From positions 3,769,001 through 3,833,000 of the forward strand of contig NZ_CP107921.1 of assembly GCF_036014215.1 (NCBI RefSeq): a stretch of 64,000 bases of DNA. Direction: 5' to 3'. Below the pieces are notes generated by a model. It saw nothing but the letters and a program-made list of their open reading frames with translations. It made no database searches and had not been told where the DNA came from. The DNA is from Streptomyces sp. NBC_00440 (GTDB lineage Bacteria > Actinomycetota > Actinomycetes > Streptomycetales > Streptomycetaceae). Position numbers and translations under genes: made by a program. Positions within the stretch are counted from its first letter, which is position 1; each line of letters starts with the position of its first letter. Shown piece by piece: positions 58,807-64,000 of the stretch.

Positions 58807-60219
58807 ATGCGAGATCCGATGTCAGCCGTCACCGACGCCTTCGCCGCGTTCCTCTTCGGCAAGGTCGAGACGACGCGCCTCCCCGTCCGTACGTCGACGG
58901 GCCAGGCCCAGGCGGTCTACCTGCCGACGGCCGCCCCCGGTCTCGGCGACTCCGGCGTGATCATCGGCCGCGAGGTCTACTCGGGCAAGGGGTACATCTA
59001 CGACCCCTTCCAGCTGTACGGACAGCAGCTGCCCGCCCCGCACTGGCTGGTGCTCGGCGAATCCGGCAACGGCAAATCCTCCCTGGAGAAGACCTACGTC
59101 CTGCGCCAACTGCGCTTCAAGGACCGCCAGGTCGTCGTCCTCGACGCCCAGGGCGAGGACGGCGCCGGTGAATGGGCCCTCATCGCCCAGCAGCTGGGTA
59201 TAACCCCCATCCGGCTGGACGCGATGGCCGCGCTCGACCACGGCATCCGGCTCAACCCGCTGGATCCGGCCATCGCCACCACGGGCCAGCTGGCCCTGCT
59301 CCGTACGATCATCGAAGTCGCCATGGGCCACGGCCTGGACGAACGCTCGGGCTTCGCGCTCAAGGTGGCGCACGCGTACGTCAACGAGACCATCACCGAC
59401 CGCCAGCCGGTCCTCACCGACATCGTCGAGCAACTCCGCCACCCGGAACCGGAGTCGGCGGAGGCGATGAACGTCGGTATAGACGATGTACGGGCCTGGG
59501 GCCTGGACGTCGCCCTCGTCCTGGACCGCCTGGTGGACGGTGACCTGCGCGGCATGTTCGACGGCCCGACCTCGGTCGGTATCGACCTGGACGCCCCGCT
59601 GATCGTCTTCGACCTGTCCCACATCGACCGCAACTCCATCGCCATGCCCATCCTGATGGCGATCGTCGGTGTCTGGCTGGAACACACCTGGATCCGCCCC
59701 GACCGCAAGAAGCGCATCTTCCTCGTCGAAGAGGCCTGGCACATCATCAACAGCCCCTTCGTGGCACAGCTCTTCCAGCGCCTGCTGAAGTTCGGCCGGC
59801 GCCTGGGCCTGTCGTTCGTCGCGGTGGTCCACCACCTCTCGGACGTGGTGGACGGCGCCGCCGCCCGGGAAGCGGCGGCCATCCTGAAGATGGCGTCGAC
59901 CCGGACCATCTACGCCCAGAAGGCCGACGAGGCACGGGCGACGGGCCGCGTCCTGGGCCTGCCGCGCTGGGCCGTCGAGATCATCCCGACCCTGACCCCG
60001 GGCATCGCGGTCTGGGACGTCAACGGCAACGTCCAGGTCGTCAAACACCTGATCACCGAGGCCGAACGCCCCCTCGTCTTCACCGACCGCGCCATGACCG
60101 AGTCGTCCACCCCGGAAGCCGACGACGCGCTGACCCTCCAACTGGAGACGGAGGCGGAGGAACGAGCGGCCAGGATCGAGCGGCAGCTGAACGAGTCCTC
60201 AGAGTCGACGGTGGCCTGA
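58807..60219 (+). CDS. VirB4-like T4SS ATPase (motor domain only)
   Basis: A 470-residue HerA/FtsK-type ATPase with Walker A GESGNGKSS (84-92), Walker B RIFLVEEAWHII, and a late Gln/Arg finger region (TRTIYAQKADEA). The fold and LDAQGEDG and FDLSHIDRN motifs are VirB4-like. It lacks the N-terminal VirB4 half (normal length about 800), which the preceding gene appears to supply. Start ATG 58807 has AGGGG 7 nt upstream; GTG at 58804 adds one residue. It should power assembly or transport. Confidence 0.88.
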   Translation: MRDPMSAVTDAFAAFLFGKVETTRLPVRTSTGQAQAVYLPTAAPGLGDSGVIIGREVYSGKGYIYDPFQLYGQQLPAPHWLVLGESGNGKSSLEKTYVLRQLRFKDRQVVVLDAQGEDGAGEWALIAQQLGITPIRLDAMAALDHGIRLNPLDPAIATTGQLALLRTIIEVAMGHGLDERSGFALKVAHAYVNETITDRQPVLTDIVEQLRHPEPESAEAMNVGIDDVRAWGLDVALVLDRLVDGDLRGMFDGPTSVGIDLDAPLIVFDLSHIDRNSIAMPILMAIVGVWLEHTWIRPDRKKRIFLVEEAWHIINSPFVAQLFQRLLKFGRRLGLSFVAVVHHLSDVVDGAAAREAAAILKMASTRTIYAQKADEARATGRVLGLPRWAVEIIPTLTPGIAVWDVNGNVQVVKHLITEAERPLVFTDRAMTESSTPEADDALTLQLETEAEERAARIERQLNESSESTVA

Positions 60220-60220
60220 T

Positions 60221-61909
60221 ATGCACGACACCCCGCACCATGGGCACCACCAGCAGCACGAGCACCACAACCGGCACCACCCAGCTCACCACCCAGCGCA
60301 CCAGCAGCCGTCCCAGCCGCAGTCACGCGGCATCCCGGACGGGCTGCTGATCGCGCTGATCGTCTTCCTGCTCGGCCTGACCCTCCTGGTCTGGCTGGCC
60401 ACGGGCCTCGCCGCCGTCTTCGCCCACGGCGCCTGGCCGGACGGCGTGACCGTGACACACACCCCGGTGGCCATGCGCGAACTGGCCGCGTCCCCGCACG
60501 ACCTCGCCGCCGCCTGGCCGGACACCCCACCGGGCCGGCTCTCCGGATACGGGTTGTTCTGGGGCCTGCTCATCAGCGAAGTCCTGGTCCTGCTGGTGCT
60601 GACCGTCTTCGTCCTCGGCACGCTCACCCGCTGGCGCGCGGTACGCAACGCCCGCCGGACAGCCACAACCGGCACACCACACGTCGCGCCCCCGAGGTCA
60701 CCGGAGCGGACCGCGCCACAGAGCACCGACCAGACCGTCCCCACCGAGCAGACCCAACAGCCTCAACAAGCTCAACAGCCTCAACATCCCCAACAGGTCG
60801 AGCACACCGAGCAGTTCATGCAGCCCGGCCTGCTGGCCGAGGCTGCTGCCACCCCCACAGGCGCCACCGACCGCCCCGCCGGAACAGCGCCGGCCACCCC
60901 CGCACCGGCCCCCACAGCCACCCCCGACCCGATCGCCCCCGCCCCGGCTGCCGCCGACGCCCTCCTCCCGGTGCCCCTGGTCCGCTTCGGGCCCGCCCCG
61001 GTACGCCGGGCCGCCGCTGTCCAGGCCGTGAGCGACGCGGCCGGCCCCGCACTCGTCGTCACCTCCTCCCCCGCTGTCTGGTCGGAGACGAAGGACGCCC
61101 GGGCCAAGCTCGGCCCCGTACTCGTCTACGACCCCGGCCACCTCTGCGACACCCCCGCCCGCCTCCACTGGTCCCCCACGAGCGGCTGCGAGGACGCCGA
61201 CACCGCCGCCGCCCGCGCCGTCGCGCTGCTCGCACCGGTCCGTCCGACCGCCCGCATCGACACGACCATGGCCGACACCGCCGAGACGCTCCTGAGCAGC
61301 TGGCTGCACGCCGCAGCCGTCGACGGCCGCCCGTTCCGGCAGGTCCACCGCTGGGCCCAGGGCGCCGGCCAGGCCCAGGAGGCGGTACGCATCCTGCGCA
61401 CCCACGCACGGGCGCGCTCCGGATCGGCAGGCCTCCTGGAGTCGGCGCTCACCGCCCACCCCGAACGCCGCGAGGTCGCCCAGGAGCTGACGGCCCGTGC
61501 ACTGAGCGCACTCTCCTCGATCCACATCCGCGAAGCCTGCACACCGAACCGAACCGATACGGTCACGCTGGAATCATTCATCCACGAGGGGGGCACTCTC
61601 TATGTGGTGGGTGAAGCAATCGAGGACCCGCGCACGCACCCCGGCGCCATGCCGTTTCTCACCGCACTCGCCTCCAGCGTGGTCGAGCACGGCCGCCGCT
61701 TGGCCGCACGGTCAACTGACGGTCGGCTCGACCCACCAATGACGCTCGTCCTGGACGATGTCGCCGCGGTGGCCCCGTTCCCGTATCTGCCGGAGCTGCT
61801 CACATCCGGCCACGAGCAGGGTCTGCATCCGCTGGCACTGCTCCGCTCCCGCGAACAGGCGCGCAACCGCTGGCCCCACCAGGAACTGCCCGACGCCACA
61901 CCCTTCTGA
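60221..61909 (+). CDS. Coupling-protein (VirD4/TraG)-like membrane protein with degenerate P-loop
   Basis: A 562-residue protein: His/Gln-rich head, two transmembrane helices (about 42-66 and 108-130), a Pro/Gln/Thr-rich linker and a C-terminal domain that follows the actinobacterial coupling-protein pattern (ALVVTSSPAVWS, GPVLVYDPGHL, LHWSPTSGCEDADTAAARA, MTLVLDDVAAVAPFPYLPEL). The Walker A site is replaced by APVRRAAAVQAV, without GKT/S, while the Walker B equivalent LVLDD remains. It therefore may not hydrolyse ATP. It ends the T4SS-like operon. Confidence 0.78.
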   Translation: MHDTPHHGHHQQHEHHNRHHPAHHPAHQQPSQPQSRGIPDGLLIALIVFLLGLTLLVWLATGLAAVFAHGAWPDGVTVTHTPVAMRELAASPHDLAAAWPDTPPGRLSGYGLFWGLLISEVLVLLVLTVFVLGTLTRWRAVRNARRTATTGTPHVAPPRSPERTAPQSTDQTVPTEQTQQPQQAQQPQHPQQVEHTEQFMQPGLLAEAAATPTGATDRPAGTAPATPAPAPTATPDPIAPAPAAADALLPVPLVRFGPAPVRRAAAVQAVSDAAGPALVVTSSPAVWSETKDARAKLGPVLVYDPGHLCDTPARLHWSPTSGCEDADTAAARAVALLAPVRPTARIDTTMADTAETLLSSWLHAAAVDGRPFRQVHRWAQGAGQAQEAVRILRTHARARSGSAGLLESALTAHPERREVAQELTARALSALSSIHIREACTPNRTDTVTLESFIHEGGTLYVVGEAIEDPRTHPGAMPFLTALASSVVEHGRRLAARSTDGRLDPPMTLVLDDVAAVAPFPYLPELLTSGHEQGLHPLALLRSREQARNRWPHQELPDATPF

Positions 61910-62000
61910 CGGCGCTCAACCTCCGTACGGGAGACGCCGGAAGGAGCGGGGAAGGCGCCAGCGGGAGCGGCTGGCGGGGACGGACCAGCGGGGAACGGCG

Positions 62001-62975
62001 CTACTCCCAGTCCCAGTCGATCCCCACCCGCCCCGGCCGTACCTCCTGCTCCACGGTATGGACGGACCGGTACAGACCGCTGAGCGTCAGATCCCGCCGG
62101 GCCCCCCGTACCGTCCCTGCCGTGGCCTGCGCGAAGCGCCGGCACCGCACCGGAAGCGCATGTTCGTCGAAGCGGACCTGCAGGACGTACTGCCCACCGG
62201 CGAAACTGAATCCGCGCACATACTCGCTGCTAGGCCCCCCGGTGCCGTCCTCGAACCCGTACCCGAACACATAGGTCTCCCCCGCCCGCAGCCGGGCGTC
62301 GAACAGCAGCTCCGCGACGACCACCCCGGTCTCCCGCTCCCACCGCACCCGCCCCGTACGGCAGTTCTCCCCGGCCAGGACCTCCACCCGCCCGGGGTCG
62401 CATCCAGGATCTCCGTGGTGGATGGCCACATAGCGGTCCACCCCGTCCCGGTGGGCGCGGACGACATGCTGCGACGAGCGGCCGACCAGCCGCCGGTCGG
62501 CCCCGATCCGCACCGCCTCGTGGTGACCCACTGTGTGGAGCCCGCCGTCCGCCGGGCTCCCCATCCCGGCGAGCAGCCCCTCCAGCACAGCGGCACCCGC
62601 GACCAGCGAACGGTACGAACGACCGGCCGGCCGTTCACTCGTACCGCGTGGCCCACCACCCGCAGGCCCGCCGCCCCCGTCAGCAAGCAGCCGTACCAAT
62701 GAACCGGCGGGCAGCCGCAGCACCTCCTCCAGTGCGCTCACCGCCCGCAGCGACTCGGCCCGCCGGGGCCGCCGCACCCCCTGCTGCCAGTAACTGAGGC
62801 TCGTTACACCGACTTTGATGCCCCGGCTCGCCAGATGATGCTGGACCCGGTGCAGCGGCAGCCCCCGCACGGCGAGAGCAGTACGCAGCGCGAGATGGAA
62901 AGGGCCGGTGTGCAGGGCCCGGGCGAGTTCCGAACCGGCGGCAGCCAGCGGATCCCGCCCCGTGATCCGTTCCAT
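62001..62975 (-). CDS. HTH-containing regulator-like protein
   Basis: A 324-residue protein with a likely helix-turn-helix at about 28-62 (LPLHRVQHHLASRGIKVGVT, SLSYWQQGVRRPRRAES) followed by an unrecognised mixed domain (HVVRAHRDGVDRYVAIHHGD, TYVFGYGFEDGTGG, FDEHALPVRCRRFAQ). No receptor domain is recognised. The ATG at 62975 has GGAGGGG 6 nt upstream. It is convergent with the coupling-protein-like gene and might regulate the T4SS-like locus (speculative). Confidence 0.75.
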   Translation of the reverse strand: MERITGRDPLAAAGSELARALHTGPFHLALRTALAVRGLPLHRVQHHLASRGIKVGVTSLSYWQQGVRRPRRAESLRAVSALEEVLRLPAGSLVRLLADGGGGPAGGGPRGTSERPAGRSYRSLVAGAAVLEGLLAGMGSPADGGLHTVGHHEAVRIGADRRLVGRSSQHVVRAHRDGVDRYVAIHHGDPGCDPGRVEVLAGENCRTGRVRWERETGVVVAELLFDARLRAGETYVFGYGFEDGTGGPSSEYVRGFSFAGGQYVLQVRFDEHALPVRCRRFAQATAGTVRGARRDLTLSGLYRSVHTVEQEVRPGRVGIDWDWE

Positions 62976-63205
62976 CAGGCGCCCCTCCGGTTCCGGTGAA
63001 CATTCACGGCGGACAGCGGAGCAGCGCAGCGGACGGAGCCGACCGTGCAGGTGGAGAGGGGGGCCGTTCACAACCGGCCACGCGCCATTCACAGTGCCGT
63101 GCCGTCGCGTATTCAACCGCGTTGACCGGCACGCAACAACACCCGATGCTCACCACAGCGTCCGGACGCGCTCCTCCAATCCACCCCCACCACGGGAGGA
63201 ACACG

Positions 63206-63799
63206 ATGCGCACCCACAGGAGACGGCTGTCCCTGGCCGCCATCGCCACCGCGGCAGCCCTGTTCACCCTGCCCATCTCCACGGCGGCAGCCACCCCCAC
63301 GACCGTGCCAGCGGCGGCGGGAGCCAAACGCCTCGACATCACCATGCAGGAGCAGCAGCAGACCAACTGGTGCTGGGCCGCGACGGGCAACACCATCGCC
63401 GGCTGGTACGGCCGCGACTACAGCCAGAACCAGTTCTGCAACGCCGCGTTCGGCCGCAGCCAGAACGGCAACTGCCCCAACGACCAGGCCACCCTCGCCA
63501 ACGTCCAGGACGGCCTCGACTGGGCCGGTATCAGCCCGGGTTCCTATGTCACCGGCTGGCTCCAGTCGTCCACCGTACAGACCGAGATCAACGCCGGCCG
63601 CCCCATCGCCGACCGCATCCAGTGGTCGAGCGGCGGCGGGCACATGAATGTCGTCTACGGGTACGACACGGCCGGCGACTGGGTCTACTGGGGCGACCCC
63701 TGGCCGTCGGACAACCGCTACAACTGGGCCGCCCACGACTGGTACGTCAGCAACAACGAGTTCTCCTGGACCCACTCGCTCTACCGGATCGGGGCGTGA
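63206..63799 (+). CDS. Secreted papain-like cysteine protease (C39/C70-like)
   Basis: A 197-residue secreted protein: signal peptide with cleavage near residue 28 (LAAIATAAALFTLPISTAAA), then a papain-fold domain with catalytic Cys in QTNWCWAATGNTIAGWYG, His in GGGHMNVVYGYD and Asp or Asn in YWGDPWPSDN. The QQTNWCWAA pattern is that of the AvrRpt2-like C70 and related families. Substrate unknown. The ATG at 63206 has GGGAGGA 7 nt upstream. The gene for a second secreted protein starts 5 bp after its stop. Confidence 0.88.
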   Translation: MRTHRRRLSLAAIATAAALFTLPISTAAATPTTVPAAAGAKRLDITMQEQQQTNWCWAATGNTIAGWYGRDYSQNQFCNAAFGRSQNGNCPNDQATLANVQDGLDWAGISPGSYVTGWLQSSTVQTEINAGRPIADRIQWSSGGGHMNVVYGYDTAGDWVYWGDPWPSDNRYNWAAHDWYVSNNEFSWTHSLYRIGA

Positions 63800-63804
63800 C
63801 CACC

Positions 63805-64000
63805 ATGCAGAGACGCCTCACGCGCCCCGCCCCGTACGGCCGCACCCTCCTACGAGCGGCCCTCGCCGGAGCCGCGGCCACCGCGGCACTCGCCCTCGCC
63901 CCCGGGGCCTCCGCGGCCGACCACTCCACCGGCCCCACCGCGCACCTCACCGATTCCGCAGCCGGCCGCAGCGCCGCACAGCACACAGCGGCATCCCCCG
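63805..64000 (+). CDS. Secreted protein (N-terminal part; runs off the right edge)
   Basis: The ATG at 63805 follows the protease stop by 5 bp. The first 40 residues are a signal peptide (LLRAALAGAAATAALALAPG, cleavage near ASA-AD), then Thr/Ser-rich sequence begins. No domain is visible yet. Short spacing implies translational coupling with the protease, so it may be a protease partner, inhibitor or propeptide-like protein. Confidence 0.75.
   Translation, partial: MQRRLTRPAPYGRTLLRAALAGAAATAALALAPGASAADHSTGPTAHLTDSAAGRSAAQHTAASP

Noticed and set aside
1..64000. CRISPR array, tRNA or rRNA genes, intact IS elements
   Set aside because: No regularly spaced repeats, cloverleaf sequences, rRNA motifs or transposase frames were noticed on either strand.

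Overview
The window is high-GC actinobacterial chromosome, almost certainly from a Streptomyces. It carries glnR, nur, mshD, rsiG, csoR, ppk and pstSCAB, several genes that appear to be leaderless, and a gene order that matches, from memory, the core-chromosome stretch of S. coelicolor running from about SCO4180 (nur) down to about SCO4125. That synteny is recalled, not searched. No rRNA, tRNA, CRISPR array, replication origin or intact insertion sequence was found.

Layout. 1-7.5 kb: a GNAT fragment, an asparaginase, the c-di-GMP-responsive anti-sigma factor rsiG, dtd, ygfZ, the nickel regulator nur, a nitrobindin-like protein, a 33-residue membrane peptide, a DsrE protein, and a sulfurtransferase/DUF1416 pair preceded by a 26-codon Cys-containing leader peptide. 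7.6-12 kb: an LmeA-like protein, a 160-bp palindromic MITE-like element flanked by TA, a Q/P/Y-rich membrane protein, a MoaD-like protein, a truncated serine hydrolase and an alpha/beta hydrolase. 12-19.1 kb: glnR, a LacI regulator, an HtrA-type protease followed by a two-component system, and a second LmeA-like protein.

19.7-30.1 kb looks accessory. It has decayed MarR and MFS genes joined end to end, TetR/SDR and TetR/FAD-monooxygenase pairs with palindromic operators, a WhiJ-type locus (XRE-DUF5753, DUF397, HATPase), secreted lectin and BP74-type proteins, and a VanZ-RDD membrane protein. Core genes resume at mshD, followed by a GntR/ABC operon.

33.8-44.5 kb is a phosphate and polyphosphate block: ppk, a CHAD protein, a Nudix hydrolase, pstSCAB with PHO-box direct repeats, and pit with its DUF47 partner on the other strand. 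csoR with a copper-type operator follows, then a lipoprotein, two small proteins, a berberine-bridge-type oxidoreductase, a BrkB-type membrane protein and a PAP2 phosphatase.

50.8-61.9 kb holds a chromosomal type IV secretion-like gene set: a lytic transglycosylase/NlpC-P60 hydrolase, a protein kinase and a Tat-secreted protein on the minus strand, divergent from a six-gene plus-strand operon. The operon encodes a VirB2-like peptide, a VirB8-like bitopic protein, a VirB6/TrbL-like membrane protein, a VirB4 that seems split over two genes, and a coupling-protein homologue whose P-loop appears lost. No relaxase is visible. I regard this as the most interesting system in the window. The right edge holds an HTH regulator and two secreted proteins, one of them a papain-like cysteine protease.
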